Positions 45,907-60,624 are shown, counted from the stretch's first letter. The stretch is DNA of 64,000 nt from BP-464 sp963825415 (GCA_963825415.1 CAWGTD010000006.1:248001-312000), one strand, 5' to 3'. Numbers and translations: made by a program. Notes: generated by a model not told the origin, from the sequence alone.

Positions 45907-46586
45907 CGGGAATGGATCCTCACCCCGACCTCGAGCGCATGCGCGCTGCCATTGATGGCGTCGAGGCGCCGGATTCGCTGCGCGCATGGCTCGCCGACCA
46001 GCAGAGGGATCGGCGCGCGGCACCGCGGATCGACCTGCGGCGCCGGCTGCGGGTAACCGGCGGACTGGCCGCGGCCGCGGCAGTCGCGGGCGCAGCCCTC
46101 GCGATCGTCCTGCCGGCGGGCGCGCCGACCGTGCTGGAGGCGGCCGCGCTGGCGGCCGACGGGCCGCGCGCCGCCGCACCGGCCGTCGACCCCGCGCATC
46201 CGTCGCTGCTCCGCAAGAGCGTCGACGGGATCACCTTCCCGACCTGGAGCCGCTATCCGTGGAAGCCCAGCGGCGAGCGCACGGACACGCTCGACGGGCG
46301 ACGCGCCGTCACCGTGTTCTACGACAACCCGAAGGGCGTTCGCCTCGGTTACACGATCGTCGCCGGCAATGCGCTCGACTGGCCGGAGGACTCCCGCCGG
46401 GTGGTGCGCCACGGAGTCGAGGTCTATGTCCTGCGCCACGAGGGCCGCCTCGTGGCGACCTGGCGCGAGCACGGCCACCAGTGCGTGATCTCCGCTCCCG
46501 GCTCCGTCTCGACCGACCGGATGGTCGACCTCGCCGCAGCCGACGCCGCCCCAGGCAATGGGGCATACGCGGGCGTGACCCTGTAA
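45903..46586 (+). CDS. Probable anti-sigma factor or sigma-linked membrane protein
   Basis: 227 residues. A cytoplasmic N-terminus (about 1-48), one membrane helix (about 50-72, GGLAAAAAVAGAALAIVLPAG) and an extracellular domain with VTVFYDNPKGVRLGYTIVAGNALDWP. It overlaps the sigma gene, which is the usual place for an anti-sigma factor. The zinc-binding HxxxCxxC motif of ZAS-type anti-sigma factors is absent, so the call rests on position and topology. Confidence 0.6.
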   Translation: MTGMDPHPDLERMRAAIDGVEAPDSLRAWLADQQRDRRAAPRIDLRRRLRVTGGLAAAAAVAGAALAIVLPAGAPTVLEAAALAADGPRAAAPAVDPAHPSLLRKSVDGITFPTWSRYPWKPSGERTDTLDGRRAVTVFYDNPKGVRLGYTIVAGNALDWPEDSRRVVRHGVEVYVLRHEGRLVATWREHGHQCVISAPGSVSTDRMVDLAAADAAPGNGAYAGVTL

Positions 46587-46614
46587 GCGGGCAGGCGCCG
46601 GAGGCGACGGCGCG

Positions 46615-46639
46615 GGAAGGTTCTCCCAAGCGTGGCGTC
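46615..46639 (+). promoter_or_regulatory. Candidate ECF-type promoter for the cupredoxin lipoprotein
   Basis: GGAAG (46615-46619), a 16-base spacer and CGTC (46636-46639) resemble an ECF sigma promoter. The CGTC ends 32 bases before the start codon at 46672. It lies immediately downstream of the ECF sigma/anti-sigma pair, which could be its regulator. Confidence 0.4.
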
Positions 46640-46671
46640 ATCTTTCTTTGACACCCGACCAAGGAGTCTCC

Positions 46672-47145
46672 ATGTCCGGTTCCCAGTGGCGTCTTTCGAT
46701 CGCCGCACTCTCCGTCGCCGCTCTGCTCTTCGCGGGCTGCGGCTCTGACGACAACTCAGACGACAGCTCGTCCGACAACGGCGCGAGCGCCCAGCCCGCC
46801 ACCACCCCCGCCGACGATTCGTCGTCCGGCGGCGGCTCGTCGTCGAGCGGCGGTGGGCAGACCGTCAACCTGTCCGCCGATCCCGGCGGCGCACTGAAGT
46901 TCGACACCTCCAAGCTCGAGGCCAAGGCCGGCACCGTCACGTTCGTGATGAAGAACCCCGACTCGGCCGGCGCCCCGCACGCGATCTCGATCGAGGGCAT
47001 GGGCCTCGACGAGGACGGCAACACCGTCTCGCCCGGCGGCACCTCGAAGGTGACCGTGGAGCTCAAGGCCGGCAGCTACGAGTTCTACTGCCCGGTCGAC
47101 GGCCACGAGGCCGCCGGCATGAAGGGCGAGCTGACCGTCACCTGA
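46672..47145 (+). CDS. Cupredoxin-domain lipoprotein
   Basis: 157 residues from an ATG at 46672, preceded by AAGGAG (46661-46666). The lipobox is LLFAGC; a Ser/Gly/Asp linker (about 25-65) leads to a plastocyanin-like domain with the copper ligands His in APHAISIEG, Cys and His in FYCPVDGHEA, and Met in AAGMKG. It is a predicted surface-tethered type-1 copper protein, probably for extracytoplasmic electron transfer. Confidence 0.88.
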   Translation: MSGSQWRLSIAALSVAALLFAGCGSDDNSDDSSSDNGASAQPATTPADDSSSGGGSSSSGGGQTVNLSADPGGALKFDTSKLEAKAGTVTFVMKNPDSAGAPHAISIEGMGLDEDGNTVSPGGTSKVTVELKAGSYEFYCPVDGHEAAGMKGELTVT

Positions 47146-47188
47146 CCACCGGAGGCCGGGAAGGGACTCTCGGCGAAGGGGGTCGCGC

Positions 47189-47221
47189 GCGGCGCCAGGC
47201 GGCAGGTCCGCCTGGCGCCGC
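47189..47221. terminator. Bidirectional hairpin terminator
   Basis: A perfect 14-bp stem (47189-47202 with 47208-47221) and a 5-base loop sit in the gap between the converging cupredoxin gene and the Asp-rich protein gene. The stem is very GC-rich and the flanks have no T-run, but the position fits termination from both sides. Confidence 0.7.
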
Positions 47222-47230
47222 CGCATGAGG

Positions 47231-47719
47231 TCAGCGGGCGACTTCGACCTTCTTGAAGAAGTCGGTGCCGTTGCGGACCCGCAGCCGGGCCCGGGTCACC
47301 TTGGCGCCCGCGACGAGGTCCGACCTGTTGCAGTTGTCGTCACCGTCGTCGTCGTCGCCGTGATCGTCGTTGACGTCGTGGTTCGGACCGTCGTCGCCGT
47401 GATCGTCGTTGACGTCGTGGTTCGGACCGTCGTCGCTTCCATTGCGACCGCTCGAGCCCGAGCCCGAGTCGTCATCGCTGCCGTGCTCGGCCGTACGAGC
47501 CGAGCGCGAGCTGCACTCGATCTCGGTGCCGCGCCGCACGCGCCCGGAGACCGTGCTGCCGTCAGCCAGCGTCAGTGTCAGGACGCGGTCCTGGAAGGAC
47601 TTGACGACCGCGGCACCGATGCGCCGGTCATGGGCGCGGCCGTTGCCGTGGCGGGCCAGCGCCGTCACCGGGATGAGGGCGAGGGCGAGGACTGCCGTGA
47701 TGATGATGAGTCGCTTCAT
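47231..47719 (-). CDS. Exported acidic protein with Asp-rich tandem repeat
   Basis: 162 residues with a signal peptide (ends VTALA, about 22). Residues 25-70 form a small domain with DRVLTLTLADGSTVSGRVRRGTEIE, and residues 75-130 are extremely acidic. This part contains two exact copies of a 13-residue unit beginning GPNHDVNDDHGDD. The C-terminal domain has a single Cys (DDNCNRS). The acidic repeat may bind Ca or other cations. The sigma factor gene downstream encodes a tail with the same DDGPN motif. Confidence 0.75.
   Translation of the reverse strand: MKRLIIITAVLALALIPVTALARHGNGRAHDRRIGAAVVKSFQDRVLTLTLADGSTVSGRVRRGTEIECSSRSARTAEHGSDDDSGSGSSGRNGSDDGPNHDVNDDHGDDGPNHDVNDDHGDDDDGDDNCNRSDLVAGAKVTRARLRVRNGTDFFKKVEVAR
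47351..47428. repeat. Two exact 39-bp tandem repeats
   Basis: The 39-base unit starting GTCGTCGCCG at 47351 is repeated exactly at 47390-47428, with a partial third copy (8 bases). It encodes the 13-residue acidic unit of the exported protein and is prone to slippage. Confidence 0.9.
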
Positions 47720-47794
47720 GCGCGTTCACTCCTTGGTGGTTGGGTCGTGCCTCATCACTGAGACAACCCAGCCGCGAAGAGATCACGCGGGAGT

Positions 47795-49101
47795 TCAGGA
47801 GTCGTCGGAGCCGCCGGAGTGGGAGTCCTCGCCGCTCCCACCCGAACCGGACCCGCTCGAGTCCGAGCCGCTCGTTCCCGAGGACCCGGAGCCGCTGCTG
47901 CCCGACGTGCCGCTACCGCTAGTGCCAGACGAGCCGCTGCCGCTGCCGGACGAGCCGCTGCCGCTGCTGTCCGACGGGCCGCTGCTGTCGCTGCCAGACG
48001 AGCCGTTCGGGCCGTCGTCCGAGGAGCCGCTGCCGGACGAGCCGCTGCCGGCTGCCGTCCGACGAGCCGCTGCTCCCGGACGAGCCGCTGTCCGGACGAG
48101 CCGCTGCCGGACGAGCCGCTGCTGCCGGAGTGGTCTTCGGTCTCGGCGCCGTCGTCGTCGCCGGAGCCGTGGCGGCCGCGGTCGCGATTGCGATGGCGGC
48201 CGTTGTCGTCGCCGGAGCCCGACCCTCCGTGGCGATCCGCGGAGCCTCTGTCCTCGCGCCCGGGCGCTGGGACCACGGCGGACGAGTCAGAACCGGGACC
48301 CTGGGCCGGGGCGGCCTGCGCCGTCCCAGGACGCGTCGCTTCGGTCGCCTCCTCGCGCAGGGTCGGGGCGACACCGGCGCCGGTCGCGATCGCGCCGGCG
48401 GCCGCCACGACGGCGCCGCCCTTGACGATCGCGGCCGCGAAGCCCGCCGAACCGCCGCCGGCGCCCACCAGCTCGACGATTCGGGGCGCCACCGGGCCGA
48501 CACGGAAAGAGGCCGCCCAGGTCGCCAGCGGTGCGGGGGTGAGACCGGTGAGCGCGCCGCGCAGGGTCGTTCGAGCCCGGTAGACCAGGCCCCGGATCAC
48601 GGTGTCGCTGACGCCGAGAGCGCGGGCGACATCGTGCTGGCTGTCGCCGTCGACGGCCACGCCCATCAGCGCCTGGCGCTGCATCGGCGGCAGGGCCGCG
48701 ATCTGCGTGAGCGCCTCGCGGGCGGCCAGCCGCCGCTCGATCTCCTGCTCGGGGGCGTCGCCGCCGCGCAGGTCCTCGCGAAGCTCCTCGTGGTCGTAGC
48801 CGCGACGCTTGCAGGCGTTGACGGCGGCGTTGTGGACGATCCGGTACAGCCAGGACCGCACGTCGCGAACCTCGGTGCCCTCCTGAAGGGCCAGCCACGC
48901 GGAAAGGAACGACTGCTGGACGACGTCCTCGGCCCGGGCTTCCGACACCAGCCCGCGGCACGAGCGCAGAAGCGCCCGCCGGTAGCGCTGCACGAGCGCC
49001 TCGAACGCTCGCTCGTGACCTGTCTTCGACAGCGCGAGCAGCCGTTCGTCGCTCTGGGTCCGCAACAGCGCGGACGGCATCATCGTGACCACTGGTGTCA
49101 T
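47795..49101 (-). CDS. Sigma-70 family factor with membrane segment and Ser/Gly-rich tail (two frameshifts as read)
   Basis: Likely start ATG 49101 (ATG 49083 or 49131 also possible). Residues 20-90 are sigma region 2 (RAEDVVQQSFLSAWLAL, VRSWLYRIVHNAAVNACKRR) and 120-175 region 4 (VDGDSQHDVARALGVSDTVIRGLVYRART). A hydrophobic stretch (AGFAAAIVKGGAVVAAAGAI core) follows, then an Asp/Arg/His-rich linker. As read the end is Arg/Ala-rich to 47755. Removing one base near 48091 and one near 48050 turns it into a Ser/Gly/Asp-rich tail ending GEDSHSGGSDDS at 47795. The membrane helix makes it a probable membrane-tethered sigma factor. Confidence 0.75.
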
Positions 49102-49161
49102 CGGGCCTGTAGACGCCCGGATTCGGCGCATCCTTCCTGCACCTCGTCAAGAGATGGCGCG

Positions 49162-49749
49162 TCAGAACGGGGCCGGGAACTCATACGAGGCGTGCGGCGG
49201 GACGTACGGGCCGACCTCGATCACGATCTCGTCGTGGCGCCGTAGCGGGACGTCGCGGACCGCGCCGCGCCGCCGGCGGCCTCCCACGTACACGCGCACC
49301 TTGCCCTCGAACGACGCCACACGCGAAGCGCTCAGCGGCCGGCCCCAGGCGTCGAACAGGTCGCCGAGGGTCGCGCCTGAGCCGGGTCGCACCAGCACCA
49401 GGCCGGTCGGGTCGATCGTCACCACCGCGCCGTAGCAGCGCGCCTCGGCGATCCGACCCGCGACCGTCCTGCGCGGCGGTGCGGTGCCGATCCCGGCCGC
49501 GAACACGACGACGCGATCGGCCGCGAACAGCTCCACGTGCGCCGCCACCCGGCGCCCCAGGCCGCGGCGACAGTCGGCGACCGGCCCACGCGCCAACGGC
49601 GGCTGGAACCGGGGGCCGGATCCGATCCGCCGGACGCCGGGCGGGAGTGGTTCGGCCGCGGCCTGCTTGTCGGCCGTGACCGGGTCGTCGCCGCCGCAGC
49701 CCGCCAGCAGCGCCGCCACGGCGACAGCCACCCCGACCCGGCGGAGCAC
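49162..49749 (-). CDS. Lipoprotein of unknown function
   Basis: 195 residues from a GTG at 49749; lipobox LLAGC at about residue 17. The mature part includes VELFAADRVVVFAAGIG, LGDLFDAWGRPLS and RVYVGGRRRRGAVRDVPLRRHDEIVIEVGPYVPP (core VYVGGRRRRGAVRDVP), an arrangement I have seen in exported actinobacterial proteins with a beta-sandwich. No catalytic residues are evident. It is the last gene of the signalling operon. Confidence 0.6.
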   Translation of the reverse strand: MLRRVGVAVAVAALLAGCGGDDPVTADKQAAAEPLPPGVRRIGSGPRFQPPLARGPVADCRRGLGRRVAAHVELFAADRVVVFAAGIGTAPPRRTVAGRIAEARCYGAVVTIDPTGLVLVRPGSGATLGDLFDAWGRPLSASRVASFEGKVRVYVGGRRRRGAVRDVPLRRHDEIVIEVGPYVPPHASYEFPAPF

Positions 49750-49760
49750 GCCCGCCGCCG

Positions 49761-50060
49761 TCAGCTCGCCGGGCTGGCGAGGAAGTAGCGGAAGCGGTAG
49801 CGGTGGCGCGTGTTCTTGCAGTACGCCGGGACGTCTGCGCCGTAGGACCGGCAGCGATAGCTCTTCGGACCGTGGCGGTGGTTCAGCACCGCCTTGAGCC
49901 AGCGCGTGGCGAACGCGCAGGTCGGCCCGTGCGTGCGGAACACGTAGGTCTTGCCCGCCACCACCACCCGCCCGCACGTGATCGGCGGATAGGCCGACGT
50001 CGCGGCCGGAAGGGTCGCGAGGACGGCGATCGCCGCCAGCAGCGCCAGCGTCGGCCTCAT
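49761..50060 (-). CDS. Small exported protein with four cysteines
   Basis: 99 residues from an ATG at 50060 that overlaps the upstream stop (ATGA). A signal peptide (to about 23, ATSAYP) precedes a short basic domain with four Cys (ITCGRV, PTCAFA, YRCRSY, AYCKNT), probably two disulfides. The KTYVFRTHGPTC segment and C-terminal RYRFRYFLA suggest a compact secreted fold. Function unknown. Confidence 0.65.
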   Translation of the reverse strand: MRPTLALLAAIAVLATLPAATSAYPPITCGRVVVAGKTYVFRTHGPTCAFATRWLKAVLNHRHGPKSYRCRSYGADVPAYCKNTRHRYRFRYFLASPAS

Positions 50061-50731
50061 CGAACCACCACCCGCGCCACGGCGGGCTTCGTCGCGGTGC
50101 CCGTCGACTGGTCGATCGCGACCAACCGCAGCTGGTAGGCGCCGCGGCGCCGCCGCCCGAGGTCCAGACGCTTGCGGTTCGCGCCGGGAGGTCCGCTGAA
50201 GTCGATCTCCTTGAGAATCCGGCCCGCGGGCCGCGCACCGGCCAGCCGCCGCAGGGTCGCGCGCATGCTCACCGCCTCGTTGACCGTGAAGCGGACGATG
50301 ACGGCGACGCGCCGGCAGCTGCTGCACGCCGCAGCCCGCCTGACGCGGACATTCGACAGCGTCGGCTTGACGACCGGCCCGGGCGCACTGCCCGGAGGCG
50401 GGGCCAGCACCTCGATCGTGCCCTTCATGAACGAGTGCACCTTGCAGTGGAACGTGTAGGTGCCCGCCTTGTCGAACCGGACCGAGAAACCGTCGTTGAC
50501 CGGATGCGAGACGTCGTTCGCCGACTTCCCCGGATCGGAGTCGAACGCCATCGCCTGGTCCGCATCCGCCGTCACCGAGTGGTTCGTGTCCGGGCCGCCC
50601 CAGTCGTAGAGGACGAAGTCGCTCTCGGCGATCGTGACTTTCGCGGGCGTGTAGGCCAGGTTGGCGACCTCGATCACCACGGGGCCGTGTCCCGGGTGGG
50701 AATCGGCGCCCGTGGCCGGCCACAGCGCCAC
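50057..50731 (-). CDS. Exported cupredoxin-like protein (N-terminus probably frameshifted)
   Basis: As read, 224 residues from a GTG at 50731. The cupredoxin domain has the ligands His in TNHSVTAD, Cys and His in TFHCKVHSF and Met in FMKGTIEV. A C-terminal beta domain with Cys (ACSSCRR) follows. The signal peptide appears to start further up: adding one base to the six-C run at 50784-50789 gives an ATG at 50793 overlapping the previous stop and MRGGRDARRRCTRLAG plus a hydrophobic core. Likely a secreted copper protein. Confidence 0.8.
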   Translation of the reverse strand: MALWPATGADSHPGHGPVVIEVANLAYTPAKVTIAESDFVLYDWGGPDTNHSVTADADQAMAFDSDPGKSANDVSHPVNDGFSVRFDKAGTYTFHCKVHSFMKGTIEVLAPPPGSAPGPVVKPTLSNVRVRRAAACSSCRRVAVIVRFTVNEAVSMRATLRRLAGARPAGRILKEIDFSGPPGANRKRLDLGRRRRGAYQLRLVAIDQSTGTATKPAVARVVVR

Positions 50732-50792
50732 CAGCAGCGCGGTGGTGCCCGCCAGCCGGGTGCAGCGACGCCGCGCGTCTCGGCCCCCCGCA

Positions 50793-53171
50793 TCAGACGG
50801 CGGGCACCGTGCCCTCGACGACGACCGGCGAACGCAGGCGCCGCCGCAGCACCACCACGGTTCCGGTGGGGCTCGTGTCGACCGCCACGTCGTCCATGAC
50901 GGCGCGCATCAGCGTCAGGCCGCGGCCGCGGTCACCCGAGTCGGCGTCTCGCCAGATGCCCTGGTCGCGGATCGTCATCTCGAGCTGGTCGCCTTCGCGT
51001 TCGAGCACCAGCGAGATGTCTTGTCCGCGGCTGTGCTGGCCGTGCTCGATGGCGTTCTCGACCGCCTCGTTGACCGCGAGCACGACCTCGTAGATCTCGG
51101 TGTCGTCGGTCGACAGGTGGGCGAGCCAGCGATGCGTGGTCGCGCGCATCGCCTGCAGCGCCCACGGGTTGGGCGGGACGTTGAGCTCGAGCCGCGGCTG
51201 CTCGGCGGCCACGGTCTGGAGCACCAGCAGCGTCACGTCGTCGGCGACGTCGGGGTCGACCAGGGTCCCCTCGAGGATCGCGTCGCACAGCGCCTCGGCG
51301 TCGTCCGGCCCACCGGTCGCGGCCGCCTCCAGGCGCGCCAGGCCGCGGTCGAGGTGCTCGCTGCGCATCTCGATCAGACCGTCGGTGTACAGGACGACCG
51401 TCGCGCCGGGCCCCAGCGGCGCGTCGGCCTCGGAGTAGGTCGCGTCGTCGGCCACGCCGAGCGGGAGCCCGAGCGCGGCGTCGAGCCAGCGCGGCGCCCC
51501 GTCGACGCCCAGGAGCAGGCCGGGCGGGTGGCCCGCGGTGGCGTAGCGCACGGTCTCGGCGGCGGGGTCGACCGCCACGAGCGCGACGGTCGCCATCCCC
51601 AGCCCGGTCAGCCCGGCCTGGAAGGCGTTGAGGCGCTCGAGGATCGCCGCCGGGCTGTGGCCGTCGAACGCGTAGGCCCGCAGCGCGCTGCGCAGCTGGC
51701 CCATCGTCGACGCCGCCGCGATGCCGCGCCCTGCCACGTCGCCGATCACGAGCAGCAGCCGTCCGCCCGGTTGGACGATCACGTCGTACCAGTCGCCGCC
51801 GACCGCCGAGCCCGCCCCGGCGGCCTGGTAGCGCGCCGCGATCGAGACGCCCGGAAGCCTGGGCAGCCGCTCGGGGAGCAGGCTCTGCTGGAGCTCCTGC
51901 GCGATCGCGTGCTCGCGCTCGTACAGGCGTGCGCGCTCGATGGCCGCCGCCGCGCGGTCGGCCGCGAGACCGAGCACCGCGACGTCCTCGGCGCTGAAGC
52001 TGCGCTCGAAGAGCGTCCCGACGTGAAGCTCGCCGATGGCGCGGCCGTCGACGATCAGCGGCACCGCGATCACCGACGCCACGTCGGGCCCGAGCGGATG
52101 GCCGGCCTTGTCCTCCTCCTCCTCCTCGGAGGTCGACACCGTCCGGCGCTGGAGCCCGGAGTCGACGCCGCCGGCCACCTGGTGGACGGTCAGCTCGCCG
52201 CCCTCCTCACGCAGCGTCGCGGCCGCGGCATCGACGGCGAGCACCTCGGCGATGCGCCGCAGCAGCTCACCGATCAGGTCGTCGAAGGACGCCGAGCGCA
52301 GCGCGGCGTCGGTGATCGTCTGCACGGCGGCGAGCCGCTGGGAGAGGCGCTCGGCCTGGGCGCGAGCGGACTGCTCGAGGATCAGCTGCTCGCGCTCGCC
52401 CTCGGCGCGCCGGCGCTCGCGCAGGTCCTGGACCTGGACGATGTAGGCATCGGCGGCGAGCCCTTCGGCGCGCGCCAGCGAGAAGCGGATATCGCAGGGC
52501 ACCTCCGCGCCCCCCGTCGCCACGAGGCACAGCTCGTAGCTGACGCCATCGCGCGCACCCGGGCGCAGCGCCCGTCGCCAGGGAGCGTCCGGGGCCGCGT
52601 CGTCGGCGTGCAGGAGCGAGTCGAAGCTGCAGCGGCGCAGCTCGCCCACCGTGCGCTTGAGCACCTGCGCGAGCGCCCGGTTGGCCTCGACGATGCGCCC
52701 GTCGAGATCCATGCGCGCCAGCCCGATCGGCGCGTGGTCGAAGGCCGCCTGGAGCAGCGCCTCGCTGCGCACCGCCGCCTGTGACTTCGCGTGCAGATCG
52801 AGGAAGACACCGACCTTGGAACGCAGGATCCCGGGGTCGTAGGGCTTCAGGACATAGTCGACGGCGCCGGCGGAGTAGCCCCGGAAGACGTGGTGGCGCT
52901 CCTTGCTGATCGCGGTGACGAAGATGATCGGCAGCGTCCGCGTCCGCTCGCGGCCCTTGATCAGCTCGGCGGTCTCGAACCCGTCCATCCCGGGCATCTG
53001 CACGTCGAGCAGGGCGACGGCGAACTCCTCGTGCAGCAGGCGCTTGAGCGCGGCCTCGCCGGAGGTGACCGACACCAGCCGGCAGTCGAGCGGCTCTAGC
53101 ACGGCCTCGAGCGCGATCAGGTTCTCGCGGCGGTCGTCGACCAGCAGCACGCTCGGCGTGTCGGCACTCAT
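50793..53171 (-). CDS. Response regulator with PAS, GAF, PP2C phosphatase and ATPase domains
   Basis: 792 residues. Receiver domain (1-125) with phosphoacceptor in VALLDVQMPGMDG; PAS (about 140-260); GAF (about 285-420); SpoIIE/PP2C phosphatase (about 430-640) with GGDWYDVI, GDVAGRGIAAA, YTDGLIE and DDVTLLVL; C-terminal HATPase (about 665-790) with N-box NEAVENAIEHG and G-box GDRGRGLTLM. The phosphatase-plus-anti-sigma-like ATPase combination points to a partner-switching output. It overlaps cheB by four bases and is probably phosphorylated by the upstream hybrid kinase. Confidence 0.93.
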   Translation of the reverse strand: MSADTPSVLLVDDRRENLIALEAVLEPLDCRLVSVTSGEAALKRLLHEEFAVALLDVQMPGMDGFETAELIKGRERTRTLPIIFVTAISKERHHVFRGYSAGAVDYVLKPYDPGILRSKVGVFLDLHAKSQAAVRSEALLQAAFDHAPIGLARMDLDGRIVEANRALAQVLKRTVGELRRCSFDSLLHADDAAPDAPWRRALRPGARDGVSYELCLVATGGAEVPCDIRFSLARAEGLAADAYIVQVQDLRERRRAEGEREQLILEQSARAQAERLSQRLAAVQTITDAALRSASFDDLIGELLRRIAEVLAVDAAAATLREEGGELTVHQVAGGVDSGLQRRTVSTSEEEEEDKAGHPLGPDVASVIAVPLIVDGRAIGELHVGTLFERSFSAEDVAVLGLAADRAAAAIERARLYEREHAIAQELQQSLLPERLPRLPGVSIAARYQAAGAGSAVGGDWYDVIVQPGGRLLLVIGDVAGRGIAAASTMGQLRSALRAYAFDGHSPAAILERLNAFQAGLTGLGMATVALVAVDPAAETVRYATAGHPPGLLLGVDGAPRWLDAALGLPLGVADDATYSEADAPLGPGATVVLYTDGLIEMRSEHLDRGLARLEAAATGGPDDAEALCDAILEGTLVDPDVADDVTLLVLQTVAAEQPRLELNVPPNPWALQAMRATTHRWLAHLSTDDTEIYEVVLAVNEAVENAIEHGQHSRGQDISLVLEREGDQLEMTIRDQGIWRDADSGDRGRGLTLMRAVMDDVAVDTSPTGTVVVLRRRLRSPVVVEGTVPAV

Positions 53172-53770
53172 CGGCGCACCTCCTGCACGGCCGGCGAGCC
53201 GGCCGAGCCCGCGAGCGCGATCAGCAGCGCCGGGATCTCCTCGACCGGCAGGACGGCATGCGGGCTGGCGGCGGCGACCGCGGCCAGCGGCATCGCCGCG
53301 CGCTCGGCGGTCCCGGGGTCCTGGACGATCGCCACCCCGCCTCGACGGCGCAGCTCGGTCAGGCCGGCCGCGCCGTCGTCGTTGGCGCCGGTGAGCACGA
53401 CTCCGACCGCACGGGGGCCGTACGCGTCGGCGGCGGTCTCCAGGGCGACGTCGATCGACGGCCGGCTGAAGCGCACCGCCGGGTCGGTCGAGAGCGCGAG
53501 ATGGCCGCGTTCGACCAGCAGGTGGTAGCCGGCCGGCGCGACGTGCACGCGACCCGCGAGCAGCTCGATCTTGTCGTGGGCCTCGCAGACGGGCAGCGCG
53601 CCGTGGCGCGAGAGCACGCCGGTCAGCGTGTCTTCTGAGGACCCCGGGCCCCGGTGCAGCACGACGACGACCGGCGCACCGAAGTCCGCTGGCAGGCAGC
53701 CGAGCAGCTTCCCGACGGCGTGCATCCCGCCCCAGGAGCCTCCGACGACGATCACGCCACAGCCGGTCAT
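53168..53770 (-). CDS. CheB-type protein-glutamate methylesterase without receiver
   Basis: 200 residues. Catalytic motifs: Ser in GGSWGGMHAV, His in VVLHRGPGS, and Asp in LTGANDDGAAGL. The N-terminal receiver of classical CheB is missing, so activity would not be gated by direct phosphorylation. It overlaps cheR by four bases. No chemoreceptor is in this window. Confidence 0.9.
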   Translation of the reverse strand: MTGCGVIVVGGSWGGMHAVGKLLGCLPADFGAPVVVVLHRGPGSSEDTLTGVLSRHGALPVCEAHDKIELLAGRVHVAPAGYHLLVERGHLALSTDPAVRFSRPSIDVALETAADAYGPRAVGVVLTGANDDGAAGLTELRRRGGVAIVQDPGTAERAAMPLAAVAAASPHAVLPVEEIPALLIALAGSAGSPAVQEVRR

Positions 53771-54602
53771 GAGGTCCTGCGGTAGATCTTCTCAGCCTCC
53801 ACCACGGCTTCGTAGCGGTTCTCCAGGCGCGTTCCCCCGAGCGTCTCCTTGCGGCCGAGCGCCAACACGCCACGCCGGGTGAGGCTCTCGTCGAGGAGTG
53901 CGAGCACGTGGTGCTGGAGCTCGCGGCCGAAGTAGATCAGCACGTTGCGGCAGAGGATCAGGTGGAACTCGTTGAACGACCGGTCGCTGGCGAGGTTGTG
54001 CTGGGCGTAGACGACGTCGCGCACCAGCGCGGGGTCGAACACCGCCCGGTCGCCGGTCACCGCGTAGTAGGACGAGAACGCCTCGCTGCCACCGGCGTCG
54101 AGGTAGTTGCGCGTGTAGGTCTGGAGCTTGTCGAGCGGAAACGCAGCGGCGCGGGCCGTCTCGAGCACCGCCGCGTCCATGTCGGTGGCGTAGATGCGGG
54201 CGCGGTCGAGCATGCCCTCCTCGTGCAGGGCGATGGCCACCGACACGACCTCCTCGCCCGTCGCGCAGCCCGCGACCCAGATGCGCACGAACGGGTGCGT
54301 CCGCAGTAGCGGGAAGACCCGCTCGCGCAGCGCCGAGTGAGACGTCGGGTCGCGAAACATCTCGGTGACGTTGATCGAGAGGTCGCCGAGCAGCCGCTCC
54401 ATGCAGCTGGGGTCGTGCAGCACCCGCTCCTGAAGCCCCGAAAGCGAGCGCAGACCCTCCAGGTGCGCCCGGCGCCAGAAGCGCCGGCGCAGCGACGCCC
54501 GCGCGTAGCCACGGAAGTCGTAGCCGTAGCGCTGGTGGATCGCTTCGGTCAGCAGCCCGAGCTCGAGGTCCTCGATCTCGCGGGCGCCATGGTCGGGGTT
54601 GC

Positions 54603-54618
<16 letters not shown>
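53767..54618 (-). CDS. CheR-type protein-glutamate methyltransferase
   Basis: 283 residues from a GTG at 54618 that overlaps the kinase stop. N-terminal helical domain with RYGYDFRGYARASLRRR; SAM-binding motif WVAGCATGEEVVSVAI; NLASDRSFNEFHLILCRNVLIYF (core ILCRNVLIYF) is the CheR signature. It methylates glutamate side chains, classically on chemoreceptors; here the partner protein is unknown. It is encoded between the poly-HAMP kinase and cheB. Confidence 0.93.
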
Positions 54619-60488
<5,870 letters not shown>

Positions 60489-60566
60489 CCTGGTCCTTCC
60501 TCCGCTGTACCGAGGGTGAAGCGCGGAGGGTACCTGGGAGGCCCGGTTTTCCCTGCAATCAGCGTT

Positions 60567-60605
60567 GGGCGGCCGAACGCGGCTCCATGCCACATTCGAC
60601 CGCCC
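60567..60605 (-). terminator. Possible hairpin between ferritin-like gene and kinase
   Basis: GGGCGG... arms (60567-60577 with 60595-60605, 11 bp with one G-U pair) form a stem with a 17-base loop 20 bases after the ferritin-like stop. No T-tract; may end the ferritin operon before the kinase gene. Confidence 0.35.
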
Positions 60606-60624
60606 GACGCCGTCCGTGACGAGG

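Noticed and set aside
46648..46653. TTGACA as a -35 box for the cupredoxin lipoprotein
   Set aside because: It is only 18 bases before the start codon, leaving no room for a -10 box; the ECF-like pair upstream fits better.
47351..47428. CRISPR-like repeats
   Set aside because: Two in-frame copies inside a coding region with no spacers; the HAMP repeats are likewise protein-coding.
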